A stretch of DNA of 64,000 bases. Origin: Desulforhopalus vacuolatus. GTDB lineage: Bacteria; Desulfobacterota; Desulfobulbia; Desulfobulbales; Desulfocapsaceae. Both the position numbers and the translations under genes were made by a program. Below, piece after piece: positions 16,388 to 26,048 of the stretch. The first letter of the stretch is position 1, and each line of letters begins with the position of its first letter. The stretch spans positions 145,158 through 209,157 of the forward strand of contig NZ_JAFFPZ010000005.1 in the NCBI RefSeq assembly GCF_016918505.1, in the 5' to 3' direction. The notes beneath the pieces were generated by a model that was not told the DNA's origin, made no database searches, and saw only the letters and a program-made list of their open reading frames with translations.

Positions 16388-19300
16388 TTTACAGCACTTT
16401 CCAGCGCCGTAATCATATCCTTGTCAAATCTGGCGAGGAATGTATCCCAGTCCACGGCAAATCTGTAGTAGGCCATGGCCGCCAGCTTTTTGGTGAGAAT
16501 GGTGTTGCGGTAGGTGCGCAGTTCCGGGGTGTCGAGGGTGTTGAGGATGTTTTTCATCCCGATCATCTCTATCAGTACCGGCGGAATATAGTCAGTAAGG
16601 GCTGCTTCCACCAGATTCTTCTGCTTGAGGATCGTCTTGATGTTCTCTTCCAATTTATCCTGCAGGGCGAAGATGCACTCGCTGGAGCTGACTGAAAAGA
16701 CAGAGAGCGGAGTCGTGGGATCTTTCTCCCCGAGAGCGAGGAGCATGGATGCCTCCTGGCTGGAGTAGCGGGCGACGAGGGTCATCACATCCCGTACAAG
16801 ATGCCACCTGTTCTCTTTATTGTTGAGCAGCATTTTGTCGTAGTCGTTCCCGAGAAGGAAGGCGGTGAGTACTTCAGCGATGGAGGAGCTGAAGACGCCG
16901 CCCTTATTGGCGCTGGAATCTTTGATGTGCAGGATACTGGACTCGGCGCGAATATGTCGGCGGGCACCGTCGGAGAAGAAGACATTGGCGCCTTCGACGA
17001 TAAAGCGAAGTTCGTCAAAATTTGCAAGGAAGGCGGCGATGTTGCCGAGGTTGATAGTATCCTTGAATCCGCCACAGGGAATCATGGCCTCAATGTTTGC
17101 AGCCTCGATATATTTACGGCTGGCCGGGCTGGTGAGGAAGTTGCGATGGAACACCGCACCGTCCTCCACGAGAGTGCCATCGGGCAGGGTGATGTTTTTG
17201 TCCCGCAGAGGCACCATGAAACCTTCGGCGCTCAGTTTTTCTACTGGAAAGGCAAGACTGTTGAGCCTTGGGCTGGAGCTGCGGAAGAACGCGAGTTTCT
17301 GCAGTTCTCTGCTGTCGAGTCCGCTGGGATCATAAAGGATGGAGCCTCCGTCAATGATCAGGCAGATTTTCCCCTTGTAGCTAAGGATTTCGTTGGAACC
17401 GAGGTCACCGTCCGGGCCGCCGGTTATGGCCAGGTTGAGGTCTTCTTCTTTTGCCTTGCCATATTTAATGACAGTGCGAAAAGAGGACATGACCGACGTG
17501 GTTGTCATGCCGCTGGTGTTGACCCTGTCACCAATCTCTTTGGCGATATCTTCCATATTGTTGCTGAGGACAATGGATTTCCCGTCAATCTGCAGTTCGG
17601 TACCCTCCTTCTCATGGGGGAAGAGGCCGAAGGTGCGACCGTCTTCAAGCAGGCCGTAGACGTCGTGGGGAATGCCAATGCTCTTGCCGGTGGTCAGAGT
17701 TCGCCAATATTTGTAACCCCGTTCTTTCGCACGTTCGGCGATGGGATCCATCAGTGGTGCGGTTCCTTCGTCGGGACCAAAGAAAATCATCTCCGGTTTG
17801 CCGTAATAGTCAACGACCTCGCGTTCATCAAGGAGCATCAGGTCGAGAATCCCTTCGGTGTAATCGAACAGGGCGTCCATGCTGCAGCGGGCATAAGGCG
17901 GATAGGGAACCACAACTCCCTTGGCTCCGGATTCGCAGATATCTTTGTGCTTGATGCGCTGAGCTTTGGCGCCAAGGGCGTAGTTGAGCAGCAGAGCTCC
18001 ATCAAGCTCACGGGAGAAGTTAGAGGGGGTAATGCGCAGCAGACGCAGGCCGCCACGGGCAATGTCACCCGCGCGGAGATGGGTGCCGGAGCTGTAGTGG
18101 CCGTTGATGAGAAAAATTCCGTAGACAAAGCTGTCAAAAACCAGCGGATCGAGAATCTCGTTGTTGTAGCGGAAGGAGAAGGAGCGCTTTGTCTCGCAGT
18201 AGAAATTGGTTTTCAGGCAGCAGGTGATCATCTTGAACATAAAACGGAAGATGTCTCCGCTGATCACCTGATCGATGAAACGGGTTTCGATCTTTTTCTC
18301 CCAATCGGCTTTGATCTTCACAATCTCCTCGTCGCTCAAAGAGGTGATTGAAGCCGGATTGAAGCGACGGTCGAAGAGTCCGAAAAGATCCCGCAGCAGG
18401 TCGGGATTTTGGCTGGCAACCTGACGGATTATAGAGGCACTGTAGGTGGAACGGTTGGATTCATGGATGCGTCGGGCAAAGGCATCGCGGTGGTCTTTGT
18501 TCACCAGTTCTTCAAGGATCTGGCGATCTGTGGCATTTTCCGTTTCTTTAAAGATGAAACGATGGGTGAACTCGACGGCATTCGTGGCGAAGATCATCTC
18601 CTCAAAAGAGAGGTCGTCGCTGAGATAGAGCTGGATGAGCGGAGTAATGGGCAGGGAAAGAAAGTTGCGCAGAGCGCGGGTGATAATCTCTTCTTCCTCC
18701 CGGCTCAGTTCGCCTCTGATATAAAGTGAACAGATTGAACTGGAGGCATCGATGGTGGTGGTGAAGTAGGGCTCCCAGTAGGCGCGAACCAGGGTGGATC
18801 CGTGGTCCTCAAGAATCTTGCGCAGCGAGGGAATCTGTGGCCGCTCGAAGTCGGAATTGAACATGATCCGGGTTTCGTCAGTTTCCGGCAGGTTAAAAAA
18901 CTGAATCAGCGGAGTAGCCTCCTTCGTCTGTCTCTGTAGAAATTTTTCATAGCGTTTGCGGGTTGTCGCAGGTGTAACATCATCTTCTGCTTCGCGGGAA
19001 AAAAGGAAGGAAGTTTGTTCAAAATTTTCTGCAGGGAAGTCGCCGATGGTGCCAGGGTTGATAATATAGGTGTAGTATTCAGAATCCGGGCTGAAATAAT
19101 ACTCCCGACGGTGGCCGGAAATCAGTTTTTCGATGAAAAACTCCATTGAATCACGTGTCTTGGCGGTGGCGATGCGTACGCTCAGGCTGGTGCTGGTAGA
19201 GGTGTTGAAATCAATGGGTGCGACCTGACCGCGGAGCACCGGTTTTCTCTCGGTAATCTGGATATCGCTGGCTATTGCCGTGAGCAGTTCCACGAGGGAA

Positions 19301-19521
19301 TCTTTATGGATATGTCGAAAAAAGTAGGTTGGCAGTCCGAGTTCCTTGAGGAGTATTCCGGCGGCCATATTAACGCTGCTTGTCGTGACCATTCCCTGGC
19401 TGGTGATGTCCATCACTGCTTCATAGAGCAGCGATAGATCAAGTTCTGCGCAGGTGGCGCGTTTGATAATCTCGGCGCCGGGAAGGGAAGGAACGGTGGA
19501 AACTGCTGGGGGGGTAGTCAT
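16384..19521 (-). CDS. Large NAD-specific glutamate dehydrogenase (GDH-115-like)
   Basis: 1045 residues. The C-terminal catalytic half carries ARGGLRLLRITPSNFSRELD, the lysine-containing GAKGVVVPYPPY, EMIFFGPDEGTAPLMDPIAE and MTTTSVMSSFRTVIKYG, then the Rossmann part TGGPDGDLGSNEI, features of large-type bacterial NAD-GDHs. The N-terminal half is a regulatory region. The length fits the 115-kDa class rather than the 180-kDa class. It would oxidise glutamate to 2-oxoglutarate and ammonia in the cytoplasm. The neighbouring korDABC genes on the same strand would then oxidise 2-oxoglutarate to succinyl-CoA, suggesting a catabolic pathway, although a terminator separates the two units. Ribosome site AGAGGACAGC precedes the ATG. 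Confidence 0.92.
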   Translation of the reverse strand: MTTPPAVSTVPSLPGAEIIKRATCAELDLSLLYEAVMDITSQGMVTTSSVNMAAGILLKELGLPTYFFRHIHKDSLVELLTAIASDIQITERKPVLRGQVAPIDFNTSTSTSLSVRIATAKTRDSMEFFIEKLISGHRREYYFSPDSEYYTYIINPGTIGDFPAENFEQTSFLFSREAEDDVTPATTRKRYEKFLQRQTKEATPLIQFFNLPETDETRIMFNSDFERPQIPSLRKILEDHGSTLVRAYWEPYFTTTIDASSSICSLYIRGELSREEEEIITRALRNFLSLPITPLIQLYLSDDLSFEEMIFATNAVEFTHRFIFKETENATDRQILEELVNKDHRDAFARRIHESNRSTYSASIIRQVASQNPDLLRDLFGLFDRRFNPASITSLSDEEIVKIKADWEKKIETRFIDQVISGDIFRFMFKMITCCLKTNFYCETKRSFSFRYNNEILDPLVFDSFVYGIFLINGHYSSGTHLRAGDIARGGLRLLRITPSNFSRELDGALLLNYALGAKAQRIKHKDICESGAKGVVVPYPPYARCSMDALFDYTEGILDLMLLDEREVVDYYGKPEMIFFGPDEGTAPLMDPIAERAKERGYKYWRTLTTGKSIGIPHDVYGLLEDGRTFGLFPHEKEGTELQIDGKSIVLSNNMEDIAKEIGDRVNTSGMTTTSVMSSFRTVIKYGKAKEEDLNLAITGGPDGDLGSNEILSYKGKICLIIDGGSILYDPSGLDSRELQKLAFFRSSSPRLNSLAFPVEKLSAEGFMVPLRDKNITLPDGTLVEDGAVFHRNFLTSPASRKYIEAANIEAMIPCGGFKDTINLGNIAAFLANFDELRFIVEGANVFFSDGARRHIRAESSILHIKDSSANKGGVFSSSIAEVLTAFLLGNDYDKMLLNNKENRWHLVRDVMTLVARYSSQEASMLLALGEKDPTTPLSVFSVSSSECIFALQDKLEENIKTILKQKNLVEAALTDYIPPVLIEMIGMKNILNTLDTPELRTYRNTILTKKLAAMAYYRFAVDWDTFLARFDKDMITALESAVK

Positions 19522-19643
19522 GCTGTCCTCTTAAGATGGTTGAGAAAGCGGTGGTTTTTCTACTTTTCTGTATAGAGTCTATAATTCTGTCACAGTAAAC
19601 ACGTGATGCGTATTCTTTCAATGGAAGAAAGGGAGGCTGAGCT

Positions 19644-19680
19644 AAAAAAAAAACGCCCGCCCGAGAGTCGCAGGCGGGCG
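19644..19680 (-). terminator. Rho-independent terminator of korDABC
   Basis: On the minus strand CGCCCGCC pairs with GGCGGGCG around a loop and is followed by ten T. It lies 20 bp after the korC stop. Confidence 0.9.
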
Positions 19681-19699
19681 CTGTGTAATAAAATCGTGA

Positions 19700-20251
19700 T
19701 CAGAAGTTCTGACGATATTTTTCGCCAAGTTCAAGCCCGAGTGTAAAGGCTTTTTTGTTGAGTTCTACAAAGCCCTTTGGTACTCGTTCGGCGATGACTT
19801 CCATCAGGCTGTCCGGGTTGAACAGCGGCCGGATGCCGAAGAGGGTCCCGAGCATGGAGATATTAAAGACAATCGGCTTGCCGATCTTCTCCATCACCAT
19901 ATCATAGATGGGAACACAGACCTGGTATGCATCTGCTTCTTTGGCTGGTTTGACGAAGCGGGGATCGGTGAGCAGCAGTCCTCCGGGACGGATAATTCCG
20001 GCATACTGCGTGTAGACCGACTGGGTGAGACAGACAAGGATATCCGGCTGAAGAATACCGGGATAATTGATTGGTTCGTCTGAAAGGATGATGTCGCTTC
20101 GGGTAGCACCACCCCGTGCTGCAGCGCCGTAGCTCTGAGACTGGACGGCCTCCATCCCCTCTTTAATGACCGCTGCCTCTGCAAGAATAATGGCTGCGGT
20201 GATAACTCCCTGTCCGCCGGAACCGCTGAATACTATTCTGGTTCTTTCCAT
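19700..20251 (-). CDS. korC: 2-oxoacid:ferredoxin oxidoreductase, gamma subunit
   Basis: 183 residues; the family's opening ERTRIVFSGSGGQGVITAAIILAEAA and QSYGAAARGGATRSDIILSDEPI are diagnostic for the gamma (KorC/VorC) subunit. It ends with the KKAFTLGLELGEKY helix. It is the last of four genes in the order ferredoxin, alpha, beta, gamma, the arrangement of 2-oxoglutarate or branched-chain 2-ketoacid ferredoxin oxidoreductases. Start six bases after the beta-subunit stop, with GAGGT upstream. Substrate specificity cannot be read from sequence; 2-oxoglutarate is favoured by the neighbouring glutamate dehydrogenase. Confidence 0.93.
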   Translation of the reverse strand: MERTRIVFSGSGGQGVITAAIILAEAAVIKEGMEAVQSQSYGAAARGGATRSDIILSDEPINYPGILQPDILVCLTQSVYTQYAGIIRPGGLLLTDPRFVKPAKEADAYQVCVPIYDMVMEKIGKPIVFNISMLGTLFGIRPLFNPDSLMEVIAERVPKGFVELNKKAFTLGLELGEKYRQNF

Positions 20252-20256
20252 GATGA

Positions 20257-21057
20257 TTACCTCCTGCTCGCGCGTTCAATGATTTTGTTGTATTCGCTGC
20301 AGTATTCAGGCTTGTCTTCATCTGCAAAGATGCCGCGTGCGATGAGCGAAGGATTGTTTTCCAGTTCTTTGGAGCCAAGTTTAGCGGTGCTTTCTTTGAA
20401 CCATTTCAGCATTTCGACTGCGTCACCCTTTTTATTCTTACGACCATAGTACGTAGGGCACTGAGTCATTATTTCCACTACAGAAAAGCCTTTATGCTGA
20501 ATGGCTTTCTTCAGGTAGGTGACGGCTTCGGCCACGTGATAGGTCGTGGTGCGGGCGACAAAGGTTGCTCCCGCTGCTTTTGCCAGTTCGGCAACGTCAA
20601 AAGCGTTGTCGATGGAGGAGTACGGTGCGGTTGTTGCCATGGTGCCGACTCCGGAGAGTGGTGAATACTGACCGCCGGTCATGCCGTAGATACGGTTGTT
20701 CATTACAATTGCGGTTATGTCGATATTCCGGCGGCAGGCGTGGATGAAGTGGTTCCCGCCGATGGCAAGGGCGTCTCCGTCACCCATGGGGACAATGACG
20801 TTGAGTGCTGGTTTAGCCATTTTTACGCCGGTTGCACAGGCCAGGGCACGTCCATGCATGGTATGCAGGGAGTGGAAGTCAACATAACCGGAGATCCGCG
20901 CAGAGCAGCCGATTCCGGAGGTCATTACAATATCACTTTTGGCAATTCCGAGATCTTCAATGGCCCGCAGCAGTGAATTGAGAATGGTGCCATGGCCACA
21001 GCCCTCGCACCACATCTGAGGAAAAAATCTTTCACGAATATATTCTTGAACCGCCAT
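20257..21057 (-). CDS. korB: 2-oxoacid:ferredoxin oxidoreductase, beta subunit (thiamine diphosphate-binding)
   Basis: 266 residues. The N-terminal CEGCGHGTI contributes cluster-ligand cysteines, and a third cysteine follows in TSGIGCSARISGYVDFHS. The thiamine diphosphate/Mg2+ motif GDGDALAIGGNHFIHACRRN ... NNRIYGMTGGQYSP is intact. The protein binds a [4Fe-4S] cluster and the cofactor at which the 2-oxoacid is decarboxylated. It starts 3 bp after korA. Confidence 0.94.
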   Translation of the reverse strand: MAVQEYIRERFFPQMWCEGCGHGTILNSLLRAIEDLGIAKSDIVMTSGIGCSARISGYVDFHSLHTMHGRALACATGVKMAKPALNVIVPMGDGDALAIGGNHFIHACRRNIDITAIVMNNRIYGMTGGQYSPLSGVGTMATTAPYSSIDNAFDVAELAKAAGATFVARTTTYHVAEAVTYLKKAIQHKGFSVVEIMTQCPTYYGRKNKKGDAVEMLKWFKESTAKLGSKELENNPSLIARGIFADEDKPEYCSEYNKIIERASRR

Positions 21058-21060
21058 TTG

Positions 21061-22209
21061 TCACGCTCCTCTTCCCTGAATCATGCGCAGGAATTTTTTG
21101 ATATCCAAAGGTGTAATCAACTTGCCATCGACACGGTTGGCAAGAAAAACACGGTTCGGTTTTCTCACGGCAGCGCGAACATGTTCTACGACCTGACCCA
21201 TATTCATTTCGCAGACCAGTACTGCCCGGGCGCCATCGCATTTCTCTCGGATAAGTTCTTTTGGAAACGGCCAGATGGACTGCAGTTCCAGCACGCCAAG
21301 TCTCTCCCCGCGGGCACGGCGCTCAGTGGCAAGATGGATTGCCGAGCGGGCGGAAGAACCGTAGGAGACCAGCACATATTGAGCATCATCCATGAAATGT
21401 TCTTTATAACGGGTGATATCAGCAACGTTGTTCTCAATCTTGTCTACGAGATGATGCAGGAGATCATTTATAGAGGTTGGGTCTGCAGTGGGGAAGCCCC
21501 ACATGTCGTGGAAAAGTCCAGTTACATTGTAACGGTGAGAATCGCCGAAATCGGACATCGGCAGCCGGCCGTCTTCGCGGGGGAGGTAGGGGTGGTAGTT
21601 TACGCCTTCCGGCAACGAGGTACGCAGGCGGTCAACGACATCCAGTTCGCCTTCTGTCGGGATTTCCAGTTTTGCCCGCAGATGACCGACGGCTTCGTCG
21701 AAAAGCAGGATGACGGGAGTCCGATAGGTTTCAGCGAGGTTGAAGGCATCAACGGTCATCTTGAAGATGTCCTGATGGTTGGAGGCTGTAAGGGCGATAA
21801 TACTGTGGTCACCATGGGTCCCCCAGCGTGCCTGGTTAATATCTCCCTGGGCAACGTGGGTGGGGTTTCCGGTAGACGGGCCGCCGCGCTGTACGTTGGC
21901 GACCACGCATGGAACTTCAGCCATACAGGCGTAGCCGATGGCTTCCTGTTTCAGTGAAAAGCCCGGGCCGGAGGTGGCCGTAAGTACTTTGTTGCCCGTA
22001 AGAGATGCTCCGATTATGGCACTCATGGCGGCAATCTCATCTTCCATCTGAATGAATGTACCGCCGTGTTGCGGCAGACGTGCTGCGAGCAGTTCGGCAA
22101 TTTCAGTAGAAGGGGTAATGGGATAGCCGGCGAAGAAACTGCAACCGGCGTAGAGGGCACCCTCGACACACGCCTCGTTCCCTTGAACAAATCTGATTTC
22201 TTTAGTCAT
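21061..22209 (-). CDS. korA: 2-oxoacid:ferredoxin oxidoreductase, alpha subunit
   Basis: 382 residues from ATG at 22209, chosen for the AGGAGGAGGAT ribosome site and the family start KEIRFVQGNEACVEGALYAGCSFFAGYPITPSTEIAE. The pyrimidine-domain glutamate region (MEDEIAAMSAIIGASLTGNK) and ATSGPGFSLKQEAIGYA are intact, as is QRGGPSTGNPTHVAQGD. It overlaps the ferredoxin stop by 4 bp (ATGA). The N-terminal fusion seen in some KorA proteins (a gamma domain) is absent here because gamma is a separate gene. Confidence 0.94.
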   Translation of the reverse strand: MTKEIRFVQGNEACVEGALYAGCSFFAGYPITPSTEIAELLAARLPQHGGTFIQMEDEIAAMSAIIGASLTGNKVLTATSGPGFSLKQEAIGYACMAEVPCVVANVQRGGPSTGNPTHVAQGDINQARWGTHGDHSIIALTASNHQDIFKMTVDAFNLAETYRTPVILLFDEAVGHLRAKLEIPTEGELDVVDRLRTSLPEGVNYHPYLPREDGRLPMSDFGDSHRYNVTGLFHDMWGFPTADPTSINDLLHHLVDKIENNVADITRYKEHFMDDAQYVLVSYGSSARSAIHLATERRARGERLGVLELQSIWPFPKELIREKCDGARAVLVCEMNMGQVVEHVRAAVRKPNRVFLANRVDGKLITPLDIKKFLRMIQGRGA

Positions 22210-22424
22210 TGTGCATCCTCCTCCTCTTCGATAACCCTGATTGCCAGATCTGGGCACCGCATTTCACATAACCTGCAGAGAATACAGTCCTCAGGCCGGA
22301 CGACCGTCGAGTGTCCCCCTTCATCAAGTTCCAGAACATTTTTCGGGCAGAAGGCCACACAAATACCGCAGCCTTTGCACCAGTTCTGGTTGATGGCAAT
22401 CTCTTTGAGCTTTTTCTTCGCCAT
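22206..22424 (-). CDS. korD: Ferredoxin subunit of 2-oxoacid:ferredoxin oxidoreductase
   Basis: 72 residues from ATG at 22424 (MAKKKLKEIAINQ), with AGAGG upstream; an ATG at 22445 is less likely. Two [4Fe-4S] motifs: CKGCGICVAFCP and CILCRLCEMRCP, with the typical PEDC before the second. First gene of korDABC, translationally coupled to korA. It accepts electrons from the catalytic subunits and passes them to free ferredoxin. Confidence 0.93.
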   Translation of the reverse strand: MAKKKLKEIAINQNWCKGCGICVAFCPKNVLELDEGGHSTVVRPEDCILCRLCEMRCPDLAIRVIEEEEDAQ

Positions 22425-22628
22425 ACCTTGCAACCTCTTGTGCAAATCATCAAAAGGATCGTTTGAAACCGCTGTGTCGTCAGTTTTTCACCCTGAAATG
22501 AAGCCGACGGAGGGCGGTTTGTTATGAACCTGTTTTTTTGTTTCCCGGCCGACGAATACCTTTTCGCCTGACTTTGTGGGGAAACTTCCTGGAATGCGCA
22601 GCTGTGAAATCACTGCTGTTCTCAGGGT

Positions 22629-22645
22629 AAGCAACTATCGTGCCG
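22629..22645 (-). promoter_or_regulatory. Sigma-54-like promoter upstream of korDABC
   Basis: The minus strand reads CGGCACGATAGTTGCTT, which keeps the -24 GG and -12 GC with correct spacing and differs from TGGCACR-N4-TTGCW only at the first base. The predicted start near 22618 leaves a leader of about 190 bases. The rest of the gap 22425-22892 shows no gene. Confidence 0.6.
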
Positions 22646-22892
22646 AAACGGGCGCTGTTGTCTCCCCTGAATCTTTGTACAGGCATCGTTTTGTTCTTAC
22701 GATAAAAATTTTTCAGAAGTGAGGCAGTCAGGTGGAGTGTGTCTGGCGGAGGAAAAGCAGATTCATTGATGAAATGCTCAAAATTCTTTTCTTCTGCACA
22801 TGGAGATTCCTGAAAATATGATATTATATCAAAAGGTTACGTTTGCAATGAGCAAATAATCAAAACGGCTTCCCTTTTTGGCTGCAAAATAT

Positions 22893-23843
22893 TCAGCGGG
22901 CCGCTACCTTGCGTTCCACCGCTTCAATCACTCTGTTGGCGATATCCTCGCCGCTGTCGGCGGCAATTTCCCGCATGCAGGTGGGGCTGGTGACGTTGAT
23001 CTCAGTGATGTGACCGTCAATAACATCGAGACCGACCAGCAGCAGACCGAGCTGCTGAATCATCGGTTTTACCTTCGCGCAGATCTCTTTCTCCCGTCGA
23101 GTCAGCGCCTGGGTGACGCCCTTGCCGCCAGCTGCGAGGTTGGCGCGGAACTCTCCACCCTGAGGAATCCGCGCAAGGCCGTGAGCCGGTGCCTCTCCGT
23201 CTACCAGCAGAATGCGTTTGTCACCCTGTTTTACTTTGGGCAGAAAGGCCTGCACCATCAGGGTCCGGTTGCCGTTGCCAAGGGATTCGAGGATTGCTCC
23301 AGTGTTGCTGCCCCCCTTTTCCATTTTGAAGATTCCCATGCCGCCCATGCCGTCCATTGGTTTGATCACTGCCCGCTTTTCAGCATCGATAAAGGCTCGT
23401 ATTCTCGACATATCTCGGGTGATGAGAGTCTTCGGTGTCAGTTCGGGGAAGTAGCTGATAAAAAACTTTTCATTGACCCGTCTGAGACTCTCCGGTGGAT
23501 TGACAACGAGGGTTCCTTTGCGTTCTGCCATCTCCAGGATATAGGTGCTGTAGATATACTCCATGTCAAAGGGCGGATCTTTGCGCATCAGGATGACATG
23601 GAAATTGGTGAGGGGGAAGGTCTCTTTTCTCTTGAGGGTGGCATAGTCTTCGCGCTGGTCAATCACCGTAACCTGTTGTGCTGTCACCTGCGCCTCTCCC
23701 TCTTCAACAAAGAGGTCACCCTGCTGAAAATAGAAGATGCGGTGACCGTGCATCTGAGCGGCGAGCATCATGGCAAAGGTCGAATCCTTCCAGGTCTTGA
23801 GGGTGGTAATGTCGTCCATCAGAATACCAATAGAAAGCTGCAT
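22893..23843 (-). CDS. gshB: Glutathione synthetase
   Basis: 316 residues. The N-terminal lobe (SIGILMDDITTLKTWKDSTFAM) matches proteobacterial GshB. The ATP-grasp core shows KPMDGMGGMGIFKM (glycine-rich loop), LMVQAFLPKVKQGDKRILLVDGE and the C-terminal INVTSPTCMREI, which resembles the family's INVTSPTG-x-REI motif. It joins glycine to gamma-glutamylcysteine. A GGAG ribosome site precedes the ATG. The partner gene gshA is 5.5 kb away on the other strand, with katA between, so glutathione synthesis and peroxide defence are loosely grouped. Confidence 0.95.
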   Translation of the reverse strand: MQLSIGILMDDITTLKTWKDSTFAMMLAAQMHGHRIFYFQQGDLFVEEGEAQVTAQQVTVIDQREDYATLKRKETFPLTNFHVILMRKDPPFDMEYIYSTYILEMAERKGTLVVNPPESLRRVNEKFFISYFPELTPKTLITRDMSRIRAFIDAEKRAVIKPMDGMGGMGIFKMEKGGSNTGAILESLGNGNRTLMVQAFLPKVKQGDKRILLVDGEAPAHGLARIPQGGEFRANLAAGGKGVTQALTRREKEICAKVKPMIQQLGLLLVGLDVIDGHITEINVTSPTCMREIAADSGEDIANRVIEAVERKVAAR

Positions 23844-24011
23844 GCTTTTTCTCCCTGTATTGTATTTTAATAAATGTTTTTAAATGTAATATTTATTGCC
23901 TTGTACTTCTGCAAGGGGGGAGGGGAAAATATGTTGTACAGCTGCGAAACTGTGAAAGGCGGGGCTGCGGAAGAGGATATCTCTCCGCAGAGGTGAATTT
24001 CATATCTTGCT

Positions 24012-24052
24012 GCTGTAAAACCACCGCAAAATTTCTCTGATGGTTTTACAGC
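24012..24052 (-). terminator. Hairpin downstream of katA, possible terminator
   Basis: GCTGTAAAACCA (24012-24023) and TGGTTTTACAGC (24041-24052) form a perfect 12-bp stem with a 17-base loop. No T-run follows, so it may stabilise the mRNA end rather than terminate. Confidence 0.5.
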
Positions 24053-24099
24053 AATTTTCAGGAAGGCTGTATCTTTTTGCAGGCTTCCCGTGAGAGTCT

Positions 24100-25539
24100 T
24101 TACATGCCAAGAGCTTTTGCCACACCCTCTCCATACGCAGGGTCGGCCTTGCGGCAGTTTTCGATATGGCGTTTTTTGATCGCATCAGGTGCATCGCCCA
24201 GCGCCCGTGCGGTATTTTCGAATAAGACCTGTTGCTGATCCGGCTTCATCAGGCGGAAAAGCATTCTCGGCTGACTGTAATAATCGTCATTATCTTCTCG
24301 GGCATCCCAGTAATCCATAGCGCCTTTGATATCCAGCGGGGGCTCTTTGAACTCCGGCTGTTGCTGCCATTCACCCTCACTGTTTGGTTCATAGCCAAGT
24401 GTCGAGCCATGATTGCCATCAACCCGCATGGCACCGTCACGGTGGTAAGAGTGGAAGGGGCAGCGTGCTGTATTCACCGGTATGATGTGGTGGTTGACCC
24501 CAAGGCGATAGCGTTGTGCATCCCCGTAGGAAAAGAGTCGTCCCTGGAGCATTTTGTCCGGTGAGTAGCCAATCCCCGGAACGATATTTGACGGATTGAA
24601 TGCGGCCTGCTCAACCTCGGCAAAATAGTTGTCTGGGTTACGGTTCAACTCCAGTTCACCCACCTCAAGAAGAGGATATTTGCCATGGGGCCATACTTTT
24701 GTCAGGTCAAAGGGATTGAAAGGGAAATTCTCTGCTTCTTTTTCGGGAACGACCTGGATGTGCATAATCCATTTTGGAAAGTTCTTCTTCTCAATGGCTT
24801 CAAGAAGATCCCTCCCATGGCTCTCCCGATCTTTACCAACTAACATTTCCGCCTCCTGGTCCGTCAGGTTTTTGATTCCCTGGCAGGTTTTGAAGTGGAA
24901 TTTCACCCAGAAACGCTCGTTTTTCACATTGATCAGGCTGAATGTATGGCTGCCGAAGCCGTCCATGTGCCGAAATGAAGCCGGGATTCCCCGATCACTC
25001 ATAGTGATTGTTATCTGATGCAGTGCCTCGGGAAGAAGTGTCCAGTAATCCCAGTTATTTTTCGCACTGCGCAGATTGGTACGGGGATCACGTTTGACAA
25101 CGTGATTCAAGTCCGGGAATTTCATGGGATCACGCAGAAAAAAGACGGGCGTATTATTCCCCACAAGGTCCCAGTTTCCCTGGCCCGTGTAAAATTTGAG
25201 GGCAAATCCTCGAATATCACGTTCTGCATCGGCGGCTCCCCGCTCACCGGCAACAGTTGAAAAGCGGGCAAAAAGTTCTGTCTTTTTTCCAACTTCTGAA
25301 AAGATATCTGCCCTGCTGTATTTTGTGATATCGTGGGTGACTGTAAAGGTTCCATAGGCTCCCCAGCCTTTGGCGTGCATTCTTCGCTCAGGAATAACCT
25401 CACGATCAAAGTGAGCCAGCTTTTCAAGATACCAGGGATCCTGCAGCATCATTGGTCCCCGTGGTCCGGCAGTAAGTGCATTTTGATTCTCAACTACCGG
25501 TGCCCCTGCGTTTGTTGTAAGCCGTTTCTTTTGTGTCAT
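24100..25539 (-). CDS. katA: Monofunctional haem catalase (small-subunit clade)
   Basis: 479 residues, the usual size of clade-3 catalases. Recognisable elements: N-terminal [23 protein letters not shown], active-site His in [15 protein letters not shown], distal Asn in [15 protein letters not shown], proximal Tyr in [14 protein letters not shown] and the NADPH-site region [16 protein letters not shown]. It decomposes hydrogen peroxide in the cytoplasm, as oxygen-exposed anaerobes need. Ribosome site GAGGACAAG. A TTTCAAGGTTCCCTTG repeat end lies 50-80 bp upstream (25597-25612) and probably touches the promoter. Confidence 0.96.
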   Translation of the reverse strand: MTQKKRLTTNAGAPVVENQNALTAGPRGPMMLQDPWYLEKLAHFDREVIPERRMHAKGWGAYGTFTVTHDITKYSRADIFSEVGKKTELFARFSTVAGERGAADAERDIRGFALKFYTGQGNWDLVGNNTPVFFLRDPMKFPDLNHVVKRDPRTNLRSAKNNWDYWTLLPEALHQITITMSDRGIPASFRHMDGFGSHTFSLINVKNERFWVKFHFKTCQGIKNLTDQEAEMLVGKDRESHGRDLLEAIEKKNFPKWIMHIQVVPEKEAENFPFNPFDLTKVWPHGKYPLLEVGELELNRNPDNYFAEVEQAAFNPSNIVPGIGYSPDKMLQGRLFSYGDAQRYRLGVNHHIIPVNTARCPFHSYHRDGAMRVDGNHGSTLGYEPNSEGEWQQQPEFKEPPLDIKGAMDYWDAREDNDDYYSQPRMLFRLMKPDQQQVLFENTARALGDAPDAIKKRHIENCRKADPAYGEGVAKALGM

Positions 25540-26048
25540 CTTGTCCTCGTCTTTGATTGTACCGTGTTTGGGATACTTAAAATCTTCGGACTGTTACTGT
25601 TTCAAGGTTCCCTTGAGAAACTTCTTCAATGATTGCAGCTTTGTTCAGCATTGGTGAAGCAATGATTTTTCTACATCTGGTGCAGATGCCATGAGGGTGT
25701 GGCCAGGGCGTGCGCCCGTCGTAACGATTCCCCTCTTCTTGAATTCCAGCTTCGGGACCTCCTGTTCTGATGTGAGTAGATGAAGAGTCCTGCAGGCGGT
25801 GGCAAGACTCAGGGTTGGGTATTACGGTAATCATTCAGTTGCGAATATTTATATTTCGCCCATGAAGAGATGCACGAATGGTCGCGGCAGAGTGTTATCC
25901 CTGCCTCTTTCCATTATAGAATATACATGATAACGATTATTAAAAAAATAATCATTGTTAATGAGGAATTGTTCTACCGGGGAGCACCGGGGGGGCTTAC
26001 CGTTGGTACGGTACTTCCTTTTGGAGGAAGTGGGCAGCTTTGGTCTAT
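25540..26048. promoter_or_regulatory. Intergenic region with a Fur-box-like AT palindrome at 25927-25965
   Basis: The sequence GATAACGATTATT, a run of A, then AATAATCATTGTTA forms an imperfect inverted repeat resembling overlapping Fur hexamers. A short open stretch follows (VNEELFYRGAPGGLTVGTVL, 25953 onward) and is cut at 26049 by a family-2 repeat, so an iron-regulated gene may have been truncated here. The minus-strand open stretch at 25577-25834 has no recognisable family or ribosome site and is not called. Confidence 0.35.

Noticed and set aside
16801..18351. 516-codon plus-strand open frame
   Set aside because: Shadow of the glutamate dehydrogenase gene; long antisense frames are expected in GC-rich coding DNA.
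25577..25834. Minus-strand 85-codon frame upstream of katA
   Set aside because: No ribosome site, it contains a repeat end, and I find no recognisable domain.
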